DNA of 47,460 nucleotides from Faecalicatena contorta (GTDB lineage Bacteria > Bacillota > Clostridia > Lachnospirales > Lachnospiraceae). The translations under genes were made by a program, and so were the position numbers. Position 1 is the first letter of the stretch. Each line of letters begins with the position of its first letter. Location of the stretch: contig NZ_JAFBIZ010000008.1 of the NCBI RefSeq assembly GCF_021531995.1, positions 1 to 47,460 of the forward strand, read 5' to 3'. Below, one piece after another: positions 16,765 through 25,074 of the stretch. Under the pieces are notes generated by a model that was given only the letters and a program-made list of their open reading frames with translations, made no database searches and was not told the origin of the DNA.

Positions 16765-16806
16765 GGGGATTATCCTGACAATAAAGGACGGGATAATCCC
16801 CTTTTT
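16765..16806 (+). terminator. Rho-independent terminator
   Basis: GGGGATTATCC (16765-16775) pairs perfectly with GGATAATCCCC (16791-16801) across 15 bases and is followed by five T. It closes the oxidoreductase/PrpD operon. Bases 16807-16894 hold nothing else I can identify. Confidence 0.92.
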
Positions 16807-16894
16807 AATAAGAAGAAAAATGTACTGAAGTAATATAAATTATCTGTATTGTGCGAAAAGATGTGCAAAAAGACATGCAACAGTATAGGATTCA

Positions 16895-16923
16895 TTGACA
16901 AATAAGTTCGTATTTTGTAAAAT
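16895..16923 (+). promoter_or_regulatory. Sigma-A promoter of the HerA/Ycf46 cluster
   Basis: TTGACA (16895-16900), 17 bases, TAAAAT (16918-16923), near consensus. It precedes the zinc-ribbon gene at 16961 by 37 bases and is the only strong promoter seen before the 16.9-25 kb gene run. No operator palindrome is evident. Confidence 0.75.
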
Positions 16924-16960
16924 TTAATAAGATATTGTCGAGGTTTCGAGGGAGGGTCTT

Positions 16961-17875
16961 ATGGCTTGTAAATGTAGGATATGTGGAGTGAATGATGTGG
17001 AATATGAAGGCGATGTGTGTGAATTGTGTGCGATCGGGCAGGATCCTTATGCATCTGCGATGCAGAGTGATAACACAAGAAAAGTTGCGCTTGACTATGC
17101 AGAGCCTCGCAATGATAAGGGAAGCACTCGTGTGATCGGAAGCGGAAGAACAAGAAAAGTGCTTCTGGGCGGTGGTGGATCTCTGGTAAATACGGATCCT
17201 TATGGAAACAGTATTGTTCCGGAAGCGGATGATCAGGTGCAGGTATATCAGGCGGGTCAGGTACCCGTTTCGTCTCAGGGACAGACGACGGTTGATTCAG
17301 GGAGTACAAAGCCAGGAGGAGCGCAGGCTGTAAAGTCAGCTGCCAAAGGAAATCAGCCGATATGCAGCGGAATTACAAAGAACATATCGGTGGATACACA
17401 GAAAAAGTCTATGATCGGAAAGTGGTTCCGGGCACTGTTTTCCGGGATTCCGATATCGCTGGATGATGATATTACAATGTTTCAGGTGTTCCCGGATTAC
17501 ACCGGAAGTGCACTGAATGCGCTGGGCAATGCCTGTGATCAGGTGATTGTGTATGGAAAAGTGAATTCCGGTGCAGTCGCTGAAAACAACGATGTAGAGA
17601 TATATGGATACAGAGATTCCAACAATAATGTGGTCGCAAAGATGATCAAGAATAAGGCGAGCGGAACGACAATCCGCCCGGATCGTACAATTCCGGCTGC
17701 TGCAGCGTGGGTTATTACGCTTATCGTTTTCGGGATGTTATTCTGTATTTCCACTGCGTTTGGTACAGGTGGAATTGTATGGGCCATTATTATTGTACTA
17801 TGCCTGACCGGTCTTCCGTTCATCCTTAAGATACTGGGTGTGCTCTTTGGGATATTCTTTACACGGAAAAAATAA
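16961..17875 (+). CDS. Zinc-ribbon membrane protein, first gene of the cluster
   Basis: A 304-residue protein of no family I recognise. The N-terminus has a four-cysteine zinc ribbon (CRIC...CELC, residues 5-24). A Gly/Ser/Gln-rich linker follows to about residue 130. A compact beta-rich domain lies around DQVIVYGKVNSGAVAENNDVEIYGYRDS...VAKMIKNKASG. Two C-terminal membrane segments come next (AAAAWVITLIVFGMLFCISTAF and GIVWAIIIVLCLTGLPFILKILGVLFGIFF), with a short basic tail. The ribbon and middle domain should therefore be cytoplasmic. GGGAGGG precedes the ATG. The HerA-like ATPase gene begins 21 bases later. It is one of four ribbon proteins in the cluster and could dock the ATPase to the membrane (inference). 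Confidence 0.75.
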   Translation: MACKCRICGVNDVEYEGDVCELCAIGQDPYASAMQSDNTRKVALDYAEPRNDKGSTRVIGSGRTRKVLLGGGGSLVNTDPYGNSIVPEADDQVQVYQAGQVPVSSQGQTTVDSGSTKPGGAQAVKSAAKGNQPICSGITKNISVDTQKKSMIGKWFRALFSGIPISLDDDITMFQVFPDYTGSALNALGNACDQVIVYGKVNSGAVAENNDVEIYGYRDSNNNVVAKMIKNKASGTTIRPDRTIPAAAAWVITLIVFGMLFCISTAFGTGGIVWAIIIVLCLTGLPFILKILGVLFGIFFTRKK

Positions 17876-17896
17876 CGTAAGACGAGGCATGATATT

Positions 17897-20566
17897 ATGA
17901 ACGTACAGTATGGTTATACTTCTTCGGAAAAAAATATTGCAGTGTGCAGAAAAGAACTGGATATGATCCCCAATGGCAATTTTCGTTCCGACGGATATGA
18001 AGAATGCCGGAACATGCAGTTTTTGAAGATCTGTGGAATCACAAGATTCTGGACTTGTGAGGAGAATCTGAATACGGGGCTGATGGTGGGAGATATTCTG
18101 AACAGCTGTGCCAGACATGGTGTTCCGTTTGCATATGCTGTCATTGGAGACGAAGAAGGGATCAATATCTATGTCGGCACAATGAAGGTGCTGCTGGATA
18201 GCCTGAAATCTTCCTACGAATCGGAATATCCGGGGATTGATATGGAATATGTCCGTGAAAATCCGCTGCGGATCTGTCCGAGAGAATATGGAGGACTCTT
18301 TACAGGAATTCCGACGGATAAGGCGAATGCAGAAAAAAAGAGTTTTCAGATAGAGAATATCTGCCGGGGAATGCTTGGAAGAAAGTTTTCTTATATCATA
18401 CTGGCTTCCGGAATCAGTAATATTGCCGTGACCTTTGGACATGAGAGAATTCTGGAGGAGATGGAACAGATCTTCTCGTTGATTAATCAGACAGTTTCCG
18501 GAGGAGCACAAGGCAATCTGACGGCACAGAAGCAGGACTTTCACAGTAAAAATTATTTTGAAAATCTTGAGATTCTGGAGGGATATCTGAAGGATGGCAT
18601 CTCCAGAGGAATGTGGAGAATGAACGGGTATTATGCGTCGGACAATCAATTGGATGCAATGCGGCTCGGGAATATCATTAAGGCAAGTTTTTCCGGGGAA
18701 GAGTCCAGGCCGGAGCCATTTCGCGTGATCGAATACAATTCCATCAGAGACGTGATATCCAATACTTATATGATGGCGGATCTGATCGAGAATCAGGAAC
18801 TTCATCCGCTGGGAAGATGGCACAGAGATGGATTTCCGCAGGATATCACACTTTATATCTATAAATTTCAGACATTACTGAACAGTGATCAACTGGCAAC
18901 TCTGTGTCAGCTGCCTGCAAAAGAGTTTCCGGGATATTACATAGATGAATACGTAGAATTTGACGTGGCAGACAGGACAAAAGGAAGTATGCAGCATCCG
19001 GTAGAGATCGGAGATATCAGCATGGCCGGACGTAACAGCGGTCTGTCTGTAGAGAATAAATATTGTATCGAGAAAAATGATTTTACAAGACATGCTTTGA
19101 TCATCGGAATCACCGGAGGAGGAAAGACCAATACATCCAAGTCGATTCTGAATACGCTGTGGAATGCCGGGGAGCGACGGGATCGGGTTCCCTTTATGGT
19201 AATCGAATCTGCGAAGCGGGAATACTGGGAACTGCGGAATCTGAAAGGTTTTGAGGATCTTCTGGTATTTACACTGGGAGCCGAGGCGACAGACACCTCT
19301 GTCAGATATCGTATCAATCCATTTGAAACGAATCCGGGGATCTCACTGCAGACGCACATAGATTATCTGTTGTCGACATTTAAAGCGGCATTTGATCTAT
19401 ATCCACCGATGCCGTATGTGCTGGAAAAGGCGGTGTATGAGATCTACAGCGACCGGGGATGGGACATCGTAGAAAACCGGAATCTGTATGGACTTACCGA
19501 GTATCCGACGCTTACAGATCTCTATAATAAGATCGCCGTAGTAGTAGACAATATGGGGTATTATCAGGAGGTACAGTCGAATGTAAAGGCCGCACTTCAG
19601 GCCAGGATATATTCTCTGATGATTGGCGGCAAGGGTGCCATGATGAATACGCACAAGTCGGTTCCGATCAGGGAGCTTTTGTCGAGACCGGTCGTTATGG
19701 AACTGGAGGATCTGGGGGACGACGAGACAAAATCCTTTGTCATCGGAATCTTACTGGTACAGTTGTATGAATACCGCAAATCACTCATGACAAAGGGAAG
19801 TAAGGAGCTGTCGCATATTCTGATGATCGAGGAGGCACATCGTCTTCTGAAAAATGTATCGGAAGGCGGTGAAGGAGGTAATACCAGGGCAAAATCGGTG
19901 GAATTTTTCTGCAATCTGCTTGCAGAGATCCGAACTTTTGGACAGGGAATTATTATCGCGGATCAGATTCCGACAAAGATCGCGCCGGATACGATAAAAA
20001 ATACGAATCTGAAGATCGTGCACCGTACAGTCGCTCTTGAGGACAGAGAAGCTATGGGACGGGCGATGAACATGAGTCCGGAACAGATCGAGTATCTGAG
20101 TTCTCTGAGAAGAGGATATGCGGCAGTGTATGCGGAGGGAGATAATAAACCCAAATGTGTCAAGCTTCCGCTGGTACAGTCATTTTACGAGAAGAATCGA
20201 CAGGATGTGATCCGGGAAGTGCAAAGGCGCGTACAGGAGATTGCCAGTGGCTATGATGTGGTTACAGAGCATCATATGGGCTGTACGTTCTGTGAACACC
20301 GATGCAGATATTACGACAGAGTCAAAACCTATATTGACAGCAGGGTAGATACAGAAAAAGTATTGGAAAAGTGGGCGGCCAGAAATTATCGTCCGGCCGT
20401 TCTGAGCATGTTTTTAAATGCAGGTCTGATGCAGGGACTGAATCAGGAAAACGATTTCGTCAGCAGATGTTGTATCGGATATATTCTGCAGAAGAGAAGA
20501 GATCTTAATGATGGGCAGCAGCAAAAAATCCTGGCTGACTATTTAAGATATATACACACACAATGA
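17897..20566 (+). CDS. HerA/VirB4-like ATPase (DUF87-type)
   Basis: An 889-residue ATPase of the HerA-FtsK superfamily. Residues 1-400 are an N-terminal region without clear motifs. The motor then has Walker A GITGGGKT (about 404-411), PFMVIESAKREYWEL, RINPFE, THIDYLLSTFKAAF, Walker B ILMIEEAHR (about 638-646) and FGQGIIIADQIPTKIAPDTIKNTNLKIVHR with the arginine-finger region. A cysteine cluster, GCTFCEHRC (about 795-802), follows and could bind zinc. The family powers hexameric pumping of DNA or protein: HerA in DNA-end processing, VirB4 in type IV secretion. No NurA nuclease, relaxase or pilin gene is near. With membrane proteins on both sides, I favour a translocation or surface-assembly motor. 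It lies between the first zinc-ribbon gene and the coiled-coil gene. Confidence 0.85.
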   Translation: MNVQYGYTSSEKNIAVCRKELDMIPNGNFRSDGYEECRNMQFLKICGITRFWTCEENLNTGLMVGDILNSCARHGVPFAYAVIGDEEGINIYVGTMKVLLDSLKSSYESEYPGIDMEYVRENPLRICPREYGGLFTGIPTDKANAEKKSFQIENICRGMLGRKFSYIILASGISNIAVTFGHERILEEMEQIFSLINQTVSGGAQGNLTAQKQDFHSKNYFENLEILEGYLKDGISRGMWRMNGYYASDNQLDAMRLGNIIKASFSGEESRPEPFRVIEYNSIRDVISNTYMMADLIENQELHPLGRWHRDGFPQDITLYIYKFQTLLNSDQLATLCQLPAKEFPGYYIDEYVEFDVADRTKGSMQHPVEIGDISMAGRNSGLSVENKYCIEKNDFTRHALIIGITGGGKTNTSKSILNTLWNAGERRDRVPFMVIESAKREYWELRNLKGFEDLLVFTLGAEATDTSVRYRINPFETNPGISLQTHIDYLLSTFKAAFDLYPPMPYVLEKAVYEIYSDRGWDIVENRNLYGLTEYPTLTDLYNKIAVVVDNMGYYQEVQSNVKAALQARIYSLMIGGKGAMMNTHKSVPIRELLSRPVVMELEDLGDDETKSFVIGILLVQLYEYRKSLMTKGSKELSHILMIEEAHRLLKNVSEGGEGGNTRAKSVEFFCNLLAEIRTFGQGIIIADQIPTKIAPDTIKNTNLKIVHRTVALEDREAMGRAMNMSPEQIEYLSSLRRGYAAVYAEGDNKPKCVKLPLVQSFYEKNRQDVIREVQRRVQEIASGYDVVTEHHMGCTFCEHRCRYYDRVKTYIDSRVDTEKVLEKWAARNYRPAVLSMFLNAGLMQGLNQENDFVSRCCIGYILQKRRDLNDGQQQKILADYLRYIHTQ

Positions 20567-20580
20567 GGAGGGATTTAAAT

Positions 20581-22308
20581 ATGGCAGAAGTTACATCAAT
20601 TCGACCGGCCGACCTGAGAGCAATTGAGAATAATCTGGGAGCGATCCACAGAGATCTTCAGACTCTGGATTCGGAGATCGGAGGCGTAAGAAATGACGTC
20701 AAAGTTGTGTATGATGAGATTGGCAGTCTTGCTGCTGAGTTTCACGACTTTGTAAATGTTCAGGTTCGGGCAAACAGACTGGGGCAGGCAGAAACCCGTC
20801 TGGTAAAGATTCGCCAGGAACTGGAAAAGAAGTATGGGCATTATGATATCGTAAGAAGAACGACGACAGGTATCCTTCAGGCAGATGATCTTGGAATTGT
20901 AAAGAAGGATACAATCAGCAGTGCAACGGAGGAAATCATGATCTCTACACCGGGATACTGGCTTGCACCTTGTCTGGTTGCGCTGGCTGCGTGGATCAAT
21001 GATCAGCCGGAGCTGGCAGAAAAGGCATTGAAAGAAGGAATTAAACGCAATGATGAAAAGACCTCTCTGTTTTTTGCTCTGATCTGCAGAAGAGCAGATC
21101 GTAGACAGGCATGCCTGAAATGGACGCAGAGGTATCTGGAAAATCAGGATGAAGAAGATCTTGACAGAAAGGCGATTATTGTTCTGGATGCATATGCCGG
21201 CGGACTTCTGGGAGCAGATTCTGAGGGAGTGATCTCCAGACAGATTGGAGACTGGATGGAACATCTTTCCGAAAAACCGGGCTTTTTTGAAAATCAGACG
21301 ACACAGTGGTCAGACGCTATTAATGCCAAGCGGGAGCCGATCGATACCAATTCTTATGTATACCTGAAGAAATACAGTAAGACATGGCCGATACTGGAGG
21401 ATATTCTGGAAGGAGCCAATCTTCATGCCAAGATGCTGGATTACTTTACCAATATCTTTGCGCAGGAAGCATCTACGGATTCCATCAAGGAACAGCTGGA
21501 TGAGATTCTGAACAGTCTCGTAACGGACTTTGATGATGAAGAATTGCCACTTAGAAAAGAAGAAAAGTTCGAACAGTTTGTAGTTGATTTTGGCGGAGAT
21601 GAAAATAGAGCAAAACAGAGTATGACAATTGAACAGACTGCATTTGAAACGCATAAAGACTTTACTCAGTTACTGACAGATGCGGCAATGAAGCCGGAGA
21701 GTACCCATTCCAGTGTTTCTACGCAGAAATTTGCACTTGCACTTTCAAAAGAATGGGTAAGTAATGCATATAATGATGTGATTGCTCAGAATCGCATGAA
21801 AATACCAAATGAGATTGAGATCAATATTGATACATTTAATGATAAGACGACAGACGGACAGAATGAAGCAGAACTGATCTACAAGTTTAATACTCTTGTA
21901 GATAACGAAAAAGCAAACGCACTTGCACAGTGTGTGATGTCCGCATTTGATACATACAGCCTGTATGCGGGAGCAGCCGTTGCCGCAATTGGTGTGTTCA
22001 TGTTTATTGCTGGAAACGTTTTTCTGGGTCTGATTGCACTGATCGCAGGAGCAGGACTGGTACTGAATCATTTCTCCAAGAAAAAGAAGGTTGAAGCAAA
22101 TCGTCAGAGTATTGAGGCACAGTATGAACAAAAACGTACGAATGGTTCGCAGTTGATACGGGCAACGCTCGCAGAGGTGGTGGACTTCAGAGCAGAATAT
22201 GCCGCAAAGGATGCAGAAAGCCAGAAGGTAGTAGACTTCCTGGAGCAGATATCTCCGGATCAGTATGTACGTAAACTTGCTGAGACTAACAGAAGAATCA
22301 AGATGTAG
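20581..22308 (+). CDS. Large coiled-coil membrane protein, unknown family
   Basis: A 575-residue protein that I cannot assign. Residues 1-90 look like coiled coil (ADLRAIENNLGAIHRDLQTLDSEIGGVRNDVKVVYDEI and later RLVKIRQELEKKYG). A helical, TPR-like middle follows (LVALAAWINDQPELAEKALKEGIKRNDEKTSLFFALICRRADRRQACLKWTQRYL). Near residues 470-500 there is a membrane hairpin, SLYAGAAVAAIGVFMFIAGNVFLGLIALIAGAGLVLNHF, then a basic coiled tail. Both large parts should face the cytoplasm. The ATG at 20581 lies 7-8 bases after GAGGAGGGA, preferred over an ATG at 20563 inside the upstream gene. It is a candidate scaffold between the HerA-like and Ycf46-like ATPases (inference). Confidence 0.75.
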   Translation: MAEVTSIRPADLRAIENNLGAIHRDLQTLDSEIGGVRNDVKVVYDEIGSLAAEFHDFVNVQVRANRLGQAETRLVKIRQELEKKYGHYDIVRRTTTGILQADDLGIVKKDTISSATEEIMISTPGYWLAPCLVALAAWINDQPELAEKALKEGIKRNDEKTSLFFALICRRADRRQACLKWTQRYLENQDEEDLDRKAIIVLDAYAGGLLGADSEGVISRQIGDWMEHLSEKPGFFENQTTQWSDAINAKREPIDTNSYVYLKKYSKTWPILEDILEGANLHAKMLDYFTNIFAQEASTDSIKEQLDEILNSLVTDFDDEELPLRKEEKFEQFVVDFGGDENRAKQSMTIEQTAFETHKDFTQLLTDAAMKPESTHSSVSTQKFALALSKEWVSNAYNDVIAQNRMKIPNEIEINIDTFNDKTTDGQNEAELIYKFNTLVDNEKANALAQCVMSAFDTYSLYAGAAVAAIGVFMFIAGNVFLGLIALIAGAGLVLNHFSKKKKVEANRQSIEAQYEQKRTNGSQLIRATLAEVVDFRAEYAAKDAESQKVVDFLEQISPDQYVRKLAETNRRIKM

Positions 22309-22319
22309 GGGGGAAGACC

Positions 22320-22907
22320 ATGAATGCAAGATCTAAAGCGGATTTTATTAATTCGGTTGCGGGAGGAATGATACCATGCCCGAACTGTCAGAAATTGAAT
22401 GAACCAGATTCCAAGTTCTGTGAAGCTTGCGGCACACGTCTGGTGAAACCGGAAGAGCCAAAGCCGGCTGCGACACCGGCATTTGAACCGGTGAAGAAGG
22501 CAGAGCCGGTTGTTGCACCGGCATTTGAACCGGTGAAGAAGGAAGAACCGGCTGCGGCACCGGCATTTGAACCGGTGAAGAAGGAAGAACCGGCTGCGGC
22601 ACCGGCATTTGAACCGGTGAAAAAGGCAGAACCGGCTGTTGCACCGGCATTTGAACCGGTGAAGAAGGTAGAACCGGCTGTTGCACCGGCATTTGAACCG
22701 GTGAAGAAGGTAGAACCGGCTGTTGCACCGGCATTTGAACCGGTGAAAAAGGTAGAACCGGCTGTTGCACCGGCACTTGAACCGGTGAAAAATACAGAAG
22801 TGAGGCGGAAAGAGGTATATCAGGAACCGGAAAGTGTATTTGCAAAGGGCCTTCCGGATTGGGATATGGTACCTCCACAGGTTATGGTCAGGAGGAAAAA
22901 GAGATAA
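22320..22907 (+). CDS. Zinc-ribbon protein with eight 14-residue repeats
   Basis: A 195-residue protein. A zinc ribbon, CPNCQ...CEACG (residues 20-37), is followed by eight copies of a 14-residue unit, consensus APAFEPVKKxEPAV (residues 52-163), and a short tail. There is no membrane segment or signal, so it is cytoplasmic unless exported by the local system. The Pro/Glu/Lys/Ala units should form an extended, flexible arm like those of TonB or of secretion-system needle-length proteins. AGGGGGAAGA precedes the ATG. It starts 11 bases after the coiled-coil gene and overlaps the next start by one base. Repeat number is likely to vary between strains. Confidence 0.78.
   Translation: MNARSKADFINSVAGGMIPCPNCQKLNEPDSKFCEACGTRLVKPEEPKPAATPAFEPVKKAEPVVAPAFEPVKKEEPAAAPAFEPVKKEEPAAAPAFEPVKKAEPAVAPAFEPVKKVEPAVAPAFEPVKKVEPAVAPAFEPVKKVEPAVAPALEPVKNTEVRRKEVYQEPESVFAKGLPDWDMVPPQVMVRRKKR
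22473..22808 (+). repeat. 42-bp tandem repeat, eight copies
   Basis: Eight head-to-tail 42-base units, all in frame with the zinc-ribbon gene. Copies share CCGGCATTTGAACCGGTGAA with the last varied to CACTTGA. Adjacent copies are near-identical at third positions, which suggests recent duplication. Each unit also holds the palindrome CCGGCATTTGAACCGG-like arms, so single strands may fold. Confidence 0.95.
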
Positions 22908-23371
22908 TGATACCGGCACCACATACATATGCAGAATGGGTAAATGTACTTGAAATCTTCAAATCCAAATCGGATGACTTTGAAGTTCTGGAAGCAATGC
23001 AGAATGGCACGATCGAATGGCAGGCAGGAGTTGCAGACCGGTTTGTGAAGAGATTGATTGATGCTGTAAATGACAGGCTGAATCATGCAACAGACAAGTT
23101 GAATAAGGATATGCAGCGAGCAGGATGGAGTGAAGGCGCACTCGTTCAGGCATTACTTACAGCCAGAAAAGAATATGCTTTTCTGGCAAGAGCTATCAAT
23201 TTGCCAGTATTGCCGGAAAAAGACAGACAGCAGTATGTACAATTAGTTGTTGATTATGTGAATGAAAGACAGGAGCAGCTGGAACAGTCTGCACTGGATA
23301 ATCAGCGAAAATATGACAGGAGCGGAAAGCTGCTCAGCATTGTGAAAAATCACAAAGTGAATGCTATCTGA
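22907..23371 (+). CDS. Small helical protein of unknown function
   Basis: A 154-residue soluble protein, predicted mostly helical, that I do not recognise. Visible features are PHTYAEWVNVLEIFKSKSDDFEVLEAMQNG near the start, a helical middle VADRFVKRLIDAVNDRLNHATDKLNKDMQRAGWSEGALVQALLTARKEYAFLARA, and a coiled tail VDYVNERQEQLEQSALDNQRKYDR. The ATG at 22907 overlaps the preceding stop by one base and has AGGAGG 11 bases upstream. The length and helical character recall small secretion chaperones or WXG-like proteins, but no WxG motif is in the expected turn (it has a GWS), so I do not claim that. Confidence 0.7.
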   Translation: MIPAPHTYAEWVNVLEIFKSKSDDFEVLEAMQNGTIEWQAGVADRFVKRLIDAVNDRLNHATDKLNKDMQRAGWSEGALVQALLTARKEYAFLARAINLPVLPEKDRQQYVQLVVDYVNERQEQLEQSALDNQRKYDRSGKLLSIVKNHKVNAI

Positions 23372-23387
23372 AAAGGAGAAGACTGAA

Positions 23388-24965
23388 ATGAGCGATATTA
23401 ACAAAAGTAAGGAACTGCTGAAAAGATATTCAATTGCACGAATTCCGTTTATCTCTATTAATACGATTGAGCCTGGGCGTACACTGGATGCGTTAAAAGA
23501 GATTGCAGATGAACTTCAGCTTCCGTTCTATGCACACACGCTGACAAAAGGGGTATATGATATCTCCACAGACAAGTCTCTGTGCGATGATAAGTCGGTA
23601 TATGGAGCAATTGACTTTATGACAGAGCAGATGAAGAGAAAACAGTACCTCACGATTGTACTGACAGAGGTTCCGGATCTCAGTGCGGAAAACAGTGATT
23701 CGAAACAGATACTGGCACTTGTGAATCTGGCAAATGAATCCGGAGGAATGGTAATTGTGCTGACGAACAATTCTGTATGGAATCAGCTGCAGCGCCAGGG
23801 TATGACGATCAAGATCGATTTGCCGAATGAAGATGAGATGTATTCCATTATCAAAGAGTATATTGATGATTACCGGAATGAGATTCCGATCGAGTGGGAC
23901 AATACGGATATTCGGGAGGCAGCATCCACACTGGCAGGTGTGACCCGTATTGAAGCGGAAAATGTAATTGCAGCATTGATTGCGAATAAGTGTATCCGCA
24001 AGTCTGATATGGATGAGATCCGCTATGCAAAGGACAGATTGTTCTCTGATATCTCCGGGCTTGAAAAAATTGATGTAGATGAGAGTGTCAAGGACGTCGG
24101 AGGTCTGGCGGGACTCCGAAAATGGCTGGATGAGAAAAAAGAGCTTCTGACTCCGGAAAAGCGTGATGAGCTCCGTTCCAAAGGCCTTCAGCCGCCGCGG
24201 GGAATTCTGCTGGTTGGTGTTCCGGGCTGTGGAAAATCTCTTTCTGCAAAGTCAATTTCCGCCAATTGGAAACTTCCATTGTATCGACTTGATTTTGCAA
24301 CTGTTCAGGGAAGTTATGTGGGACAGTCAGAGCAGCAATTGAAGGATGCATTGACGACTGCGGAAAATGTATCTCCATGCATTCTCTGGATTGACGAGAT
24401 TGAAAAGGGACTGTCCGGAGCCACAGGAGGATCAGGAGACGGCGGTGTATCGACCAGAATGGTAGGACAGTTTTTATTCTGGATGCAGGAGTGTAAAAAA
24501 CAGGTGTTTGTGGTTGCAACTGCGAATGATGTATCCATGCTGCCGTCAGAACTTTTGAGACGAGGACGTTTTGATGAGCTGTTTTTTGTTGATCTTCCGA
24601 CAGCAGAGGAAAGAAAAGATATCCTTGCCCTGTATATGCGCAAATATCTGAATCTTGAATTCAGCGGAGAGTTTGCAGATAAGATTGTAGAATTAAGTGA
24701 TGGATTCACAGGTGCTGATCTGGAGTCGACCGTCAGAGATCTGGCATATCGGTCCATTGCAAATGATAATTTTGTTATGAGTGCAGAGAATATTATCAAT
24801 GCATTCAATAATGTTGTGCCGCTTTCACAGACAAGTCCTGAAAAGATCGAGTCTATCAGGGACTGGGGAAAAGAGAGAGCCGTGCCGGCTTCCGGAAAAC
24901 CGATTGGCGGAGAGCAGATTGCCCTTAAGAAGAGCGGACCAAAGACAAGAAAAGTATTAGTATAG
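23388..24965 (+). CDS. Ycf46-like AAA+ ATPase
   Basis: A 525-residue AAA+ ATPase. The N-terminal 240 residues resemble the degenerate first domain of Ycf46 proteins (FISINTIEPGRTLDALKEIADELQLPFYAHTLTKGVYD...LTIVLTEVPDL). The C-terminal AAA module has Walker A GVPGCGKS (about 277-284), pore-loop region ATVQGSYVGQSE, Walker B CILWIDEIEKG, sensor 1 FVVATAND, arginine finger region LLRRGRFDELFFVDLP and sensor 2 GADLESTVRDL. AAAGGAG precedes the ATG. Ycf46/slr0374-type ATPases are known from plastids and cyanobacteria with poorly defined roles; a remodelling or unfolding function is assumed from the superfamily. It is the last gene before an internal terminator of the cluster. Confidence 0.88.
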   Translation: MSDINKSKELLKRYSIARIPFISINTIEPGRTLDALKEIADELQLPFYAHTLTKGVYDISTDKSLCDDKSVYGAIDFMTEQMKRKQYLTIVLTEVPDLSAENSDSKQILALVNLANESGGMVIVLTNNSVWNQLQRQGMTIKIDLPNEDEMYSIIKEYIDDYRNEIPIEWDNTDIREAASTLAGVTRIEAENVIAALIANKCIRKSDMDEIRYAKDRLFSDISGLEKIDVDESVKDVGGLAGLRKWLDEKKELLTPEKRDELRSKGLQPPRGILLVGVPGCGKSLSAKSISANWKLPLYRLDFATVQGSYVGQSEQQLKDALTTAENVSPCILWIDEIEKGLSGATGGSGDGGVSTRMVGQFLFWMQECKKQVFVVATANDVSMLPSELLRRGRFDELFFVDLPTAEERKDILALYMRKYLNLEFSGEFADKIVELSDGFTGADLESTVRDLAYRSIANDNFVMSAENIINAFNNVVPLSQTSPEKIESIRDWGKERAVPASGKPIGGEQIALKKSGPKTRKVLV

Positions 24966-24977
24966 CTGATCATGTCA

Positions 24978-25026
24978 CAGACGCGGAGGACTATCTGTCA
25001 TACAGAATGGGATCCGCGTCTGTTTT
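24978..25026 (+). terminator. Terminator inside the cluster
   Basis: CAGACGCGGA (24978-24987) pairs with TCCGCGTCTG (25013-25022), followed by TTTT. The 10-bp GC-rich stem is strong; the T run is short, so readthrough into the toxin-like gene is possible. I see no convincing promoter between it and 25075. Confidence 0.82.
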
Positions 25027-25074
25027 ATGAAAGAGAAGATTTCAGTATTGATTATGGAATGATAGGAGAAAACA

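Noticed and set aside
17798-18823. 341-codon minus-strand frame opposite the HerA-like gene
   Set aside because: Shadow of a strongly supported gene, with no ribosome site or family match.
22473-22808. Possible CRISPR array
   Set aside because: The units abut with no unique spacers, no cas genes are near, and all copies are in frame within a coding sequence.
22260-22928. Long minus-strand reading frames opposite the repeat gene (222 and 176 codons)
   Set aside because: They arise because the 42-bp unit has no stops in those frames; products are repeats of Arg/Cys/Phe or Pro/Val/Gln, without start signals or family likeness.
16961-24965. HerA-NurA type phage-defence island
   Set aside because: No nuclease, SIR2, methylase or other defence effector accompanies the ATPase; the neighbours are membrane and zinc-ribbon proteins.
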